Shown here one piece after another: positions 18,479-27,055 of a DNA stretch of 64,000 nt. Within the stretch, counting starts at the first letter, position 1, and the number at the start of each line of letters is the position of its first letter. A program made the position numbers and the translations under genes. Source of the DNA: Nitrobacter hamburgensis X14 (lineage in GTDB: Bacteria; Pseudomonadota; Alphaproteobacteria; Rhizobiales; Xanthobacteraceae); assembly GCF_000013885.1 (NCBI RefSeq), contig NC_007964.1:248001-312000 (forward strand). The letters are read 5' to 3'. A model generated the notes under the pieces. It was not told where the DNA came from. It worked only from the letters and a program-made list of their open reading frames with translations, and made no database searches.

Positions 18479-21040
18479 GTGGGAATCGCTGATCGCGAGG
18501 AGGAGCAGCCTGCGCTGCCCGACGACTTCCTGCGCTGGTTCGCGGCGCGGAGATGGTCGCCGCGCGCGCATCAACTGGCGTTGCTGCAAAAGGCCCGCGC
18601 CGGCCGCTCGGCGCTGCTGATTGCGCCCACCGGCGCCGGCAAGACGCTGGCCGGGTTTCTGCCGACGCTGGTGGAGCTTTCTTGCTTTCCCTCTCCCACG
18701 GGGGCAGAGGGAAGTGAGACTCGAGGTCTCCACACACTCTACATCTCACCGTTGAAGGCGCTGGCGGTCGATATCGCCCGCAATCTGGAAGCGCCGATCG
18801 CCGAGATGACGTTGCCGATCAAGGTCGAGACCCGCACCGGCGATACGCCGATGTTACGGCGGCAGCGCCAGCGGCGCTATCCGCCGGACATCTTGCTGAC
18901 GACGCCTGAACAGATGGCGCTGCTGCTCGCCTCCGACGATGCGCCGTTTTTGTTTTCGTCGTTGCAGCGCGTGGTGCTCGACGAACTCCATGCGCTGGTG
19001 ACCTCAAAACGCGGCGATCTCTTGTCACTCGCGCTGGCGCAGCTGTGGCGGCTGGCGCCGCGGATGCGCACGATCGGATTGTCGGCGACGGTGGCGGAGC
19101 CGGAGTCGCTGGCGCGGTTTCTGGTGCCGCAGCCGGAAGGCAAAATCGTCTCGGCCGACATCGTTGTGGCCGGCGGTGCCGCCGCCCCGATCGTTGAGAT
19201 GCTTGACACCCGCGAACGGCTGCCGTGGGCCGGGCATTCGGCGCGCCATGCGCTGGGCGAGATTTACGATCTCATCAGGCGCAACAGGACCACGCTGGTG
19301 TTCGTCAACACCCGCAGCCAGGCCGAGATGCTGTTCCAGGATCTCTGGCGTGTCAACGACGACGGTCTCGCCATCGCGCTGCATCACGGCTCGCTCGATG
19401 TCGCGCAGCGCCGCAAGGTGGAGCAGGCCATGACGGAAGGCCGCCTGCGCGGCGTGGTCTGTACCTCGTCGCTCGATCTCGGCGTCGACTGGGGCGACGT
19501 CGATCTGGTCATCAACATCGGCGCGCCCAAGGGCGCGTCGCGGCTGATGCAGCGGATCGGCCGCGCCAATCACCGTCTTGATGAGGCCTCGCGCGCGGTG
19601 TTGGTGCCGGCCAATCGGTTCGAAGTGCTGGAGTGCCGCGTCGCCATCGATGCGGTGAACGAGAACGCGCAGGATACGCCGCCATTGCGCACCGGCGCGC
19701 TCGACGTGCTGGCCCAGCACGTGCTCGGCTGCGCCTGCGGCGCGCCGTTTCATGCCGATCAACTCTACGATGAGGTGCGGACCGCCGCGCCCTATGCGGC
19801 GCTGACGCGCGCCGATTTCGATGACGTGATCGATTTCGTCGCAACCGGCGGCTACGCGCTGAAATCCTACGAGCGTTTCGCGCGTATCAGGCAGGATAAG
19901 GCAAATTCTTCCGAATCGCGCTGGCGCGTCGCCAATCCAAAGGTACGGCAGAGCTATCGTCTGAACGTCGGCACCATCGTCGAGGAGGCGATGCTGAAGG
20001 TGAAGCTGGTGCGCTCGCGGCACGGCGGCCAAAACCGGGGTAAAGGTTCGACCGGCACTATTGCGCGCGGCGGCCGCATGCTCGGGGAGATCGAGGAATA
20101 CTTCATCGAAGGTCTCGTTGTCGGCGATACTTTCGTATTCGGCGGCGAGATCGTGCGTTACGAGGTGCTGGTGGAAGATCAGGTCTATGTCTCCCGCGCC
20201 AATGACGACAGCCCCAAGGTGCCGTCCTACATGGGCGGCAAGTTCCCGCTCTCGACCTATCTGGCCGAACGGGTCCGCAACCTGCTCGACGACAAGCGCG
20301 CATGGAGCAGCCTGCCGGATCAGGTACGGCAATGGCTGTCGCTGCAGTCGCATTTTTCGCGCGTGCCGCACGCGCGCGAGATGGTCGTCGAGACCTTTCC
20401 GCGCGCCGGCAAGCACTATCTCGTCTGCTATCCGTTCGAGGGGCGGCTCGCGCACCAGACGCTCGGAATGCTGCTGACGCGGCGGCTGGAGCGGATGCGC
20501 GTGCGGCCGCTCGGCTTTGTCGCCAACGAATATGCGCTGGCGGTCTGGATGCTCGGCGATACTTCGTCGATGATCGGGCAGGGTCGGTTGAATCTGGATG
20601 CGCTGTTCGATCCGGACATGCTCGGCGACGACCTTGAGGCATGGCTTGCGGAATCGGCGCTGATGAAGCGCACGTTCCGCAGTTGCGCGATCATCTCCGG
20701 GCTGATCGCGCGGCGCTCGACTTCTGATGAGAAGACCCGGCGGCAGGTTTTGTTCTCCACCGATCTCGTCTACGACGTGCTGCGCAAGCATCAGCCGGAT
20801 CATCTGCTGTTGCGCGCGGCGCGTACCGATGCAGCGGCCGGGTTGCTGGATATCCGCCGCTTAAGCGATATGCTGGCGCGGATCAGGGGCCGGATCACCC
20901 ACAAGCCGCTCGACCGGATTTCGCCGCTGGCGGTGCCGGTGATGCTGGAGATCGGCCGCGAGGCGATCTATGGCGAGGCGTCGGACGAACTGCTGGCCGA
21001 AGCTGCGGAGGAACTGGTGCGCGAGGCGACGGGAACATGA
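18479..21040 (+). CDS. lhr: Lhr-type DEXH-box helicase (ligase-associated DNA damage response)
   Basis: Superfamily-2 DNA helicase of the type encoded beside ligase-associated repair genes. Walker A is APTGAGKTLAGF; motif II is DELH in VVLDELHALV; motif III is LSATV; motif VI is QRIGRANHR. The C-terminal half has the Lhr-specific winged-helix and core region (GGRMLGEIEEYFIEGL, PSYMGGKFPLST). GTG 18479 (VGIADREEEQPALPDD) gives 853 residues, a usual size. The frame is open to 18269, but that part translates to low-complexity Arg/Gly sequence. pdeM follows after 61 bp. Confidence 0.85.
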   Translation: MGIADREEEQPALPDDFLRWFAARRWSPRAHQLALLQKARAGRSALLIAPTGAGKTLAGFLPTLVELSCFPSPTGAEGSETRGLHTLYISPLKALAVDIARNLEAPIAEMTLPIKVETRTGDTPMLRRQRQRRYPPDILLTTPEQMALLLASDDAPFLFSSLQRVVLDELHALVTSKRGDLLSLALAQLWRLAPRMRTIGLSATVAEPESLARFLVPQPEGKIVSADIVVAGGAAAPIVEMLDTRERLPWAGHSARHALGEIYDLIRRNRTTLVFVNTRSQAEMLFQDLWRVNDDGLAIALHHGSLDVAQRRKVEQAMTEGRLRGVVCTSSLDLGVDWGDVDLVINIGAPKGASRLMQRIGRANHRLDEASRAVLVPANRFEVLECRVAIDAVNENAQDTPPLRTGALDVLAQHVLGCACGAPFHADQLYDEVRTAAPYAALTRADFDDVIDFVATGGYALKSYERFARIRQDKANSSESRWRVANPKVRQSYRLNVGTIVEEAMLKVKLVRSRHGGQNRGKGSTGTIARGGRMLGEIEEYFIEGLVVGDTFVFGGEIVRYEVLVEDQVYVSRANDDSPKVPSYMGGKFPLSTYLAERVRNLLDDKRAWSSLPDQVRQWLSLQSHFSRVPHAREMVVETFPRAGKHYLVCYPFEGRLAHQTLGMLLTRRLERMRVRPLGFVANEYALAVWMLGDTSSMIGQGRLNLDALFDPDMLGDDLEAWLAESALMKRTFRSCAIISGLIARRSTSDEKTRRQVLFSTDLVYDVLRKHQPDHLLLRAARTDAAAGLLDIRRLSDMLARIRGRITHKPLDRISPLAVPVMLEIGREAIYGEASDELLAEAAEELVREATGT

Positions 21041-21077
21041 TTACGATGAAGTTGCGCGATCATGAGATGCCTTTGTC

Positions 21078-21106
21078 GTCATGCCCGGGCTCGTCCCGGC
21101 CATGAC
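21078..21106. repeat. GTCAT...ATGAC palindrome overlapping the pdeM start
   Basis: Imperfect palindrome GTCATGCCCGGGC...GGCCATGAC of 29 bp. Its last ATG (21102-21104) is the most likely start codon of pdeM. The GTCAT/ATGAC ends recur in the larger elements at 33449 and 47728. Confidence 0.6.
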
Positions 21107-21776
21107 AGCGCGCATAGAAATTGTCAGCGTCGCCGGCGTCTCTTTCGTCGCCGATCTCTCGGGCGCGCTCTATTGGGAACACGAGCGCCTGCTCGTGGTG
21201 TCCGACCTGCATCTCGAAAAGGGCTCGAGCTTCGCCATGCGCGGCGTGCTGCTGCCACCCTACGACACGGTGGCGACGCTCGGTCGGCTCGCGGCCGTCG
21301 TCGCACGGTTCGACCCGCGCACGGTGATCGCGCTCGGCGACAGTTTTCACGATCGCGATGCGCATGAACGCCTGATCGCGCCTGATCGCGACGCGCTTTC
21401 GGCCTTGCAGGCGCGCTGCGACTGGATCTGGATTTCGGGCAATCACGATCCGGCCTTGCCGGATGATCTCGGCGGCGCGATCGCGAGCGAGGTCGCGATC
21501 GGCGCAATCGTGTTTCGTCATGAGCCGACCGGTGCTTTCGGCGAAATCGCGGGCCACCTGCATCCCAAGGCGCGGGTCTCGACGCGCGGCCGTTCGATCG
21601 AGCGGCGCTGTTTCGCCAGCGACGGCGCGCGTGTGGTGATGCCGGCGTTCGGCGCCTACGCCGGGGGGTTGAGCATTCGCGACGAGGCGTTCGCCAGACT
21701 CTTCTCGGCCGATTTCATCGCGCATGTGCTCGGCGACAGGCGCATGCACGCGATCGCCGCAGCGCGGTGTTACTGA
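21102..21776 (+). CDS. pdeM: Ligase-associated DNA damage response endonuclease PdeM
   Basis: Calcineurin-like metallophosphoesterase, 224 residues. Metal-binding motifs in order: SDLHLEKGSSF, ALGDSFHD, ISGNHD and the late GHLHPKA. This protein is encoded with Lhr, an ATP-dependent ligase and an MBL-fold exonuclease in many bacteria; here only Lhr is adjacent. ATG 21102 (MTARIEIVSVAG) was chosen; an ATG at 21081 would add seven residues taken from the palindrome. Its TGA stop at 21774-21776 directly abuts the stop of the convergent LysR gene. Confidence 0.88.
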   Translation: MTARIEIVSVAGVSFVADLSGALYWEHERLLVVSDLHLEKGSSFAMRGVLLPPYDTVATLGRLAAVVARFDPRTVIALGDSFHDRDAHERLIAPDRDALSALQARCDWIWISGNHDPALPDDLGGAIASEVAIGAIVFRHEPTGAFGEIAGHLHPKARVSTRGRSIERRCFASDGARVVMPAFGAYAGGLSIRDEAFARLFSADFIAHVLGDRRMHAIAAARCY

Positions 21777-22652
21777 TTACGCCGCCGCCTTCTGTACCGA
21801 ATTGCAGAAATCCGCCAGCAGGTCGGCAACGCGCAGCGTGGCCGGGCTCGCCTCCGGCGCTGCGACCAGCGCCACTTCGGTCTTGTCGATCGGCGCAAAA
21901 CCGTCTTTCGCTGTCAGGACGCGATGCCCGGGCTGGATCGCGATCTCCGAGAGAATGCTTAAACCCAGACCGGCGGCGACCGCGGCCTGGATGCCTGCGA
22001 GGCTCGAACTGGTGTAGGCCATGTGCCAGGCGCGGCCTGCGCTTTCGATGGCGTGAATGGCGCCCGCCCGATACAGGCAGCCCGGCGGAAAACCGATCAG
22101 CGGAACGGAGTGGGTTGCCGGATTGACGGGATGGGCCTTGCTCGTCACCCAATGGACGCGTTCCGGCCAGGTGCTGATGCCGCCCTTCTCGCCGGCCGGC
22201 CGCTTGAGCAGCGCCAGGTCGAGTTCGCCGCGTTCAAGCTCGCGGCGGAGATACTTGCCCTGGTCGGCGCGGACGTCGAGCCGCAGGCCGGGACGCGACC
22301 GCATGAAACTCGCCAGCAATTCGGTCAGGCGATAGGCGGCGAAATCCTCCGGAATTCCGAGCCGGACGACGCCGTCGCCTTTCGGCCGCGCCAGCACGTC
22401 GCGGGTTTCTTCCGCCAGCGCCAACAGTCTTCGCGCATAAGCCAACAGCAACTCGCCGTCCTCGGTGGGAATGACTTTCTTGCCGACACGGTTGAGCAGG
22501 GGGCGGCCGAAGTCGTCCTCCAGCCGCTTGATCTGCTGGCTGACGGTCGACTGGGTGCGATGGACGCGCTCACCGGCGCGGGTAAAGCCCCCGGCATCGA
22601 CGACCGACACGAAACTGCGCAACAGCTCCAGATCAAGCACGGCACTCACCAT
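21777..22652 (-). CDS. LysR-family transcriptional regulator
   Basis: 291 residues. N-terminal winged helix-turn-helix: LELLRSFVSVVDAGGFTRAGERVHRTQSTVS region with the recognition helix in QSTVSQQIKRLE, then a substrate-binding domain. Divergently placed from the EamA transporter at 22738 with an 85-bp gap, the classic layout for a LysR regulator of the neighbouring gene. The inducer is not predictable; a toxic metabolite or amino acid exported by the transporter is a reasonable guess. Confidence 0.88.
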   Translation of the reverse strand: MVSAVLDLELLRSFVSVVDAGGFTRAGERVHRTQSTVSQQIKRLEDDFGRPLLNRVGKKVIPTEDGELLLAYARRLLALAEETRDVLARPKGDGVVRLGIPEDFAAYRLTELLASFMRSRPGLRLDVRADQGKYLRRELERGELDLALLKRPAGEKGGISTWPERVHWVTSKAHPVNPATHSVPLIGFPPGCLYRAGAIHAIESAGRAWHMAYTSSSLAGIQAAVAAGLGLSILSEIAIQPGHRVLTAKDGFAPIDKTEVALVAAPEASPATLRVADLLADFCNSVQKAAA

Positions 22653-22669
22653 TCAAAAAACCACTGGCT

Positions 22670-22682
22670 ATGATTTTATCAT
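22670..22682. promoter_or_regulatory. Candidate LysR-type operator between the divergent genes
   Basis: ATGAT-TTT-ATCAT is a 13-bp interrupted palindrome in the AT-rich part of the 85-bp divergent region, 18 bp upstream of the LysR start. It carries the AT-N-AT dyad style of LysR sites. The assignment is by position and symmetry only. Confidence 0.35.
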
Positions 22683-22737
22683 TTAATTTCCAAATGACAA
22701 GGCGGTGGCCTACATCACGGGCAAAGGAGACTTCCCA

Positions 22738-23676
22738 ATGACCGTCGTTCCTTCATCCCTTGCCTCGCCCGCCGCCGCCCCGCGCCCCGCCTTCAACACG
22801 CTGCCGCTGGCCATCGGCGCGTTCTGCCTGCTGTGGAGCTTCGCCTTCGTCGCCGGCAAGGTCGGCGTCACCGATTGTCCGCCGCTGATCCTGCTGGCGG
22901 CACGCTTCCTGCTGGCGGGCATCCTGATCTTCGGGATTGCCGTCCTGCGCGGCGAGGGCTGGTCGCTCTCCCGCCGCGATGTCGCGATTTTCGCGGTGCT
23001 CGGCGTCGCCAACAACGCAATGTATCTCGGCCTCGGCTACACCGGCCTGCAAACCGTCTCGGCCGGTCTGAGCGGCCTGATCGTCAGCGCCAACCCGGTA
23101 TTCACCGCGGTGCTGGCCGCGGTCTTTCTTGGCGAGAGTTTGACCTGGCGCAAGGTCATGGGGCTGTTGCTGGGCATCGCCGGCGTTGCCTTCATCGTGT
23201 GGCATCGCATGTCGGTCGGCACCGATAGCCTGCACGGAATCCTATTCACGCTGGCGTCGCTGGCCTCGATCGTCGCCGGCACGATTCTGTTCAAGGTATT
23301 GGCTCCGAAGGGCAACCTCTGGCTCGGCAACGGTGTCCAGAGTCTGGCCGGTGGTCTGGCGCTGCTGCCGTTCGCGTCGGCGCTGTCTGATGTCAGTGAC
23401 ATCGTGCCGAGCTGGCGCCTGCTGGCGGCCTTTGTCTATCTCGTGCTGTGCGGCTCGATCTTGGCCTATGTGCTGTGGTTCCATCTGCTCAAGGTCTGTG
23501 GCGCGACCGCGGCGAGCGCCTATCACTTCCTGATGCCGCCGCTCGCCATACTGTTCGCCTGGTTGGTGCTCGGCGAGCATGTCGCGGCGCGCGACCTCCT
23601 CGGCATTGTCCCGGTGGCGCTCGGCATCTACCTCGTCACCCGTCCCGCGGCCGGTCCAGCGCAGCATGCAAGTTAG
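22738..23676 (+). CDS. EamA/DMT-superfamily transporter
   Basis: 312 residues with ten predicted membrane helices in two EamA repeats (first starting near FCLLWSFAFVAGKVG, second near GILFTLASLASIVAG); inner-membrane metabolite exporter of the RhaT/YdcZ style. The repeat signature of a Pro-containing helix followed by FLGE (VFLGESLTWRKVMG; LVLGEHVAARDLLG) is present in both halves. AAAGGAGA lies 8 bp before ATG 22738, which fixes the start. The substrate is unknown; it is likely controlled by the divergent LysR regulator. Confidence 0.88.
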   Translation: MTVVPSSLASPAAAPRPAFNTLPLAIGAFCLLWSFAFVAGKVGVTDCPPLILLAARFLLAGILIFGIAVLRGEGWSLSRRDVAIFAVLGVANNAMYLGLGYTGLQTVSAGLSGLIVSANPVFTAVLAAVFLGESLTWRKVMGLLLGIAGVAFIVWHRMSVGTDSLHGILFTLASLASIVAGTILFKVLAPKGNLWLGNGVQSLAGGLALLPFASALSDVSDIVPSWRLLAAFVYLVLCGSILAYVLWFHLLKVCGATAASAYHFLMPPLAILFAWLVLGEHVAARDLLGIVPVALGIYLVTRPAAGPAQHAS

Positions 23677-23733
23677 GAGGCCGCCATGACGAGACTTCGC
23701 ATGACGCGATCGGCGGCCCCACCGCTGTGACCA

Positions 23734-24531
23734 TCAGTCCTTGCGGAAAACGATCGACGCCATCCAGCCCGCCGTCAGCGCCATGAGCGCCGTCGCCAGG
23801 CCGTAGATCAAACCGTGCTGGCGGGCGGCGGTGGCTACGAACTGCTCGAAGCCGACCTTGACGATTTCGAACGCCGTATCGGTCTTTGCGATCAGCGCGC
23901 CGCCGGCGAGCAGCTTGATTCCGATGGTGTAGGTGCCGGTCGGCACCTCTGCCGGCAGCGGGATGCCGGCACGGAACAGGGTCGGGGTCAGGAAGGTTAC
24001 GGCCGCGGTGTTCTCGCGGTACAACCCGTGTTCGGCGCGCAGCCTTATGAAGGCGCGGCGGAACGGATCGCTTGCCACCACGTCGGCGTAGTCGGGGCCG
24101 ACGCGCTGCGTCAGCAGCACGTTGTTCAGTCCAAGCTGCTGCCGGCGCAGGATGTCGGGCGCGGCGATCTTGTCCAGCGGCCGGTTGGCGAACACCGCAA
24201 GATAGGACGGGACCTGAAGGAATTGCCGGGAATCGGCATTCACCCAGATGCCGAGCGTGCGTTCCTTGCGGCGCGTGACCATGTCGACGCGCGGGCCGCT
24301 GATAGTCACGACGAGATCGTAGCCGGCGCGCGGAACCGGCGCACCGCCGTCGCGCTCGATCGAGCCGAACAGCACCAGTTCCTCGCCGGAATAGTTCGGC
24401 GTCACGGTGACGCGATGGTTCGACACCGAGACGATCAGATGCTCGGCGCGCGCATCGCCCGCGACGAAGGTCGAGCCGAGCAGCAGCACCAGCATCAGTC
24501 CTATCGTCGAGCAGGCCGCGCGCGTCCTCAT
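23734..24531 (-). CDS. TIGR02186 family membrane-anchored protein
   Basis: 265 residues: signal peptide (MRTRAACSTIGLMLVLLLGSTF), a periplasmic domain of about 210 residues with the family features EHLIVSVSNHRVTVTPNYSG and LFGSIERDGG, and one C-terminal helix (GLATALMALTAGWMASIVF). This family is almost always encoded next to a TauE/SafE exporter, suggesting a periplasmic partner of that transporter; the biochemical role is unproven. Its ATG overlaps the TGA of the upstream exporter gene (ATGA at 24528-24531), so the two are translationally coupled. Part of a 608-residue open frame whose upstream half is not real. Confidence 0.85.
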   Translation of the reverse strand: MRTRAACSTIGLMLVLLLGSTFVAGDARAEHLIVSVSNHRVTVTPNYSGEELVLFGSIERDGGAPVPRAGYDLVVTISGPRVDMVTRRKERTLGIWVNADSRQFLQVPSYLAVFANRPLDKIAAPDILRRQQLGLNNVLLTQRVGPDYADVVASDPFRRAFIRLRAEHGLYRENTAAVTFLTPTLFRAGIPLPAEVPTGTYTIGIKLLAGGALIAKTDTAFEIVKVGFEQFVATAARQHGLIYGLATALMALTAGWMASIVFRKD

Positions 24532-25454
24532 GGGCCGCCCATGGTTTCGCGGACGGTGTAAAGATCGGCGGGACGAATGCCCAATTCGACCGCAAAGCGG
24601 ATTCCGACCGCCAGAATCAACAACCCAAGCAGCAGGCGCAGGTGTTCGCCGCGAATGCGCTGGCCGGCGCGGGCGCCAAATTGCGCGCCGGACACGCCGC
24701 CGGTCATCAGGATCAACGCCAGCACGACATCGACGAGATGATTGGTGGCGGCGTGTAGCACCGTGGCCAACGTCATGGTGATGAGGGTGATAATCATCGA
24801 CGTGCCGATCACGGTCGACGTCGGGACGCGCAGCAGGTAGATCAGCAGCGGCACCAGAATGAAGCCGCCGCCGATGCCCATGATTGCGCCGATGAAGCCG
24901 ATGAAGAGGCCGATGGCAACGACCGGGATGACCGACAGGTAGATCTTGGACCGCTTGAATCTGACTTTCAGCGGCAAGCCGTGAATCCAGCCATGCCCGC
25001 CCGAGCGCCGCAGCGGAACGGTCTGGCCCTGGCGGGTCCGCAGCATGGCGCGCAGCCCCTCCCAGAACATCGCTGCGCCGACGCCGGACAGCAGCACCAT
25101 GTAGGACAGCGCGATCAAGAGATCGAGCTGGCCCAGCGAGCGCAGGAGCGTGAAGGTCCAGACGCCGAGCATGGTTCCGGCCATGGCGCCGCTGAGCAAC
25201 ACCAGCGCGAGTATCGGATCGATCGCGCGCTTGCGCCAATAGGATAGGGCGCCGGAGAAGGAGGAGGCGGCGATGTGGCTGGCGACCGTTGCAACGGCAA
25301 CCGCCGGCGCGATACCGACGAAGATCAGCAGCGGCGTCATCAGGAAGCCGCCGCCGATGCCGAACATGCCGGATACGAAACCCACCGCCGCGCCCATCGC
25401 CAGGATGAGGAACACGTTGACCGGAAGATCGGCGATCGGGAGATAGAGCTGCAC
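24528..25454 (-). CDS. Sulfite exporter TauE/SafE family protein
   Basis: 308 residues, about eight membrane helices. The two family repeats show FVSGMFGIGGGFLMTPLL near the start and FIGAIMGIGGGFILVPLL in the middle, the duplicated G-x-G-G-G signature. Proteins of this group move sulfite, sulfoacetate or other small anions across the inner membrane; the substrate here is not predictable. First gene of a two-gene unit with the TIGR02186 protein. Confidence 0.88.
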   Translation of the reverse strand: MQLYLPIADLPVNVFLILAMGAAVGFVSGMFGIGGGFLMTPLLIFVGIAPAVAVATVASHIAASSFSGALSYWRKRAIDPILALVLLSGAMAGTMLGVWTFTLLRSLGQLDLLIALSYMVLLSGVGAAMFWEGLRAMLRTRQGQTVPLRRSGGHGWIHGLPLKVRFKRSKIYLSVIPVVAIGLFIGFIGAIMGIGGGFILVPLLIYLLRVPTSTVIGTSMIITLITMTLATVLHAATNHLVDVVLALILMTGGVSGAQFGARAGQRIRGEHLRLLLGLLILAVGIRFAVELGIRPADLYTVRETMGGP

Positions 25455-25642
25455 GCGCGTTCATTTCGAATTTGACCGCGGCCGGCCGGCGCCTTCCGCA
25501 GCATGGACCGTCAGTCGCGGCGCGGTCGCTGGGCCGCGTCTCCTGCATAACCGAAATCATCAGCGGCAGGGGTTAAAGAATTCGGGACGGCCCGGCTTTT
25601 CCGCCCGACTACCCGATCAGGTCCGAAGGTGGTGAATTAATT

Positions 25643-25744
25643 AGAGCGTTTTCGAGCGAAGCGGGTACCGGTTCGCGTCAAGAAAACGCGTCAAATCAAA
25701 ATCATAGAGCCCGCTTCTGATTCCATCAGAAGCGAAAACGCTCT
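25643..25744 (-). repeat. TAGAGC-type intergenic repeat, copy 3 (reverse), abutting an IS
   Basis: 102-bp copy, AGAGCGTTTTCG to CGAAAACGCTCT. Its last bases CT, with the following AG, make the CTAG that flanks the insertion sequence at 25743-27053. Removing the IS would place the repeat directly behind the stop codon of the PodJ-like gene at 27056. Confidence 0.9.
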
Positions 25745-27053
25745 AGCAGGCTGTTGAAGAAGTTTCCCACGGAGACGGATATGGAATGGAGTCAGCGTGA
25801 TCTGCGGGCGGCGCCACCATCAGGGTCCTGATCGAGCATCTTGACGGTGCACGACTTGTGTTTCACGCGGCGGCTGCCAGGAGTTTGGGCAAGCGGATCA
25901 GGTTGTAGGCCGCCAGCGCCAGGGTGAAGGTGGCGTTGACGCGGTCGCGGCCTCGCAGCTTGATCTTGGCAAGTCCGGCGGAGGCCTTGATCCAGCCGAA
26001 CACCTCCTCGATGCGCTTGCGACAGCGTTGGCTGACGGCATATCCGGCATGACGGAGAGTCCTCTGGTCGATCGCGGTCTTGCGCGGCTTTCCGGTCTTG
26101 CTCAAATGCCCGTCGATGGCGATGTGCGGCGTGACCGAACGCCGTCTTAAGTCCTCGACGAATGCGGTGACGTCATAGGCCTTGTCGGCGCCCAGCGTGA
26201 TCCGCCGCTCGCTTTGGCCGCGGTGGCAGTCGATCAGCGCCAACGCCTGATCCCGCTCCGCCGTTCCGGTCGCCCGGCTCACGCCACCCAGCACCGCCAG
26301 TCCGTTGCGGTTCTCCATCAGGGCATGGCCGATGTAGCAAAGCTTCGCCGGCTGGCCGCCGCCCTTCTTATAGAGCCGTGCCTCGGGATCGGTCGTGCTC
26401 TGATGCGTCTCGTTGCAGCGCTTCTCGTTGTGGAAACTGCGCTCGGCGTTGCGTCCCGGTCCATCACTGTCCTGGTCACCGCCGTCCTTGCGCCGGAAGC
26501 TCTTGATCGATGCCCACGCCTCGATCAGCGTGCCGTCGACCGAAAAATGCTCGCTTGATAACAGCCGCTTGACCTGGTGCTGCCCCATCAGCGCGTTCAA
26601 GAACTTCGCGGCGATCTCACCTTCAAGCAATCGGTCGCGGTTCTTCGAGAAGGTCGAGTGGTCCCCACACCGGGTCGTCCACGCCCAAGCCCACGAACCA
26701 GCGCAACAGCAGGTCGAACTCCAGCCGCTCCATCAACTGCCGTTCCGAGCGGATCCCGTAGAATGCCTGCAGCAGCATTGCCCGAAGCAGCTTCTCCGGT
26801 GCGATCGAGGGACGGCCGAACGCCGTGTAGAGCTTGTCAAAGTCCCTCGACAGATCATTCAACGCCGCGTTCGCGATCTGTCGGATCGTTCGCAGCGGAT
26901 GGTCGGAGCGAATCCGAGCCTCCAAGTCCACATAGCTGAACAGCGAGCCTGACCGTTCGTCGCTTCCCCGCATCGCTCCCCCCTCGACGCATCCGCATCA
27001 AGAGAATCATGCCCAGAACCGCTGCGCCAGAGACTTCTTCAACAGCCTGCTAG
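25743..27053 (-). mobile_element. Insertion sequence, IS5 superfamily (IS5/IS1182 type), flanked by CTAG
   Basis: Terminal inverted repeats CAGGCTGTTGAAGAAGT (25747-25763) and its reverse complement (27033-27049) match over 17 bp, with CTAG on both outer sides (25743-25746 and 27050-27053), giving a 1303-bp element. It carries one transposase gene with a frameshift. The target CTAG on the left is the end of the repeat at 25643-25744, and the right end lies 2 bp from the stop codon of the PodJ-like gene. Confidence 0.88.
25863..26973 (-). pseudogene. IS5-type transposase, one-base frameshift
   Basis: The N-terminal 116 codons (26973-26623; DUF772 region, GRPSIAPEKLLRAMLLQAFY) and the C-terminal part (to 25863; DDE domain with SVDGTLIEAW, LGADKAYD and KRIEEVFGWIK) are in different frames. 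The break is at a run of four C on the plus strand (26663-26666): removing one base restores VWDHSTFSKNRDRLLEGE. The total span is 370 codons plus one base. All three catalytic acidic residues survive, so this may be a recent mutation, a sequencing error, or a slippage signal. Confidence 0.85.
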
Positions 27054-27055
27054 GA

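Noticed and set aside
23734..25560. A single 608-residue protein on the minus strand
   Set aside because: Only the last 265 codons are real (TIGR02186). The upstream part is an alternative frame of the TauE/SafE gene.
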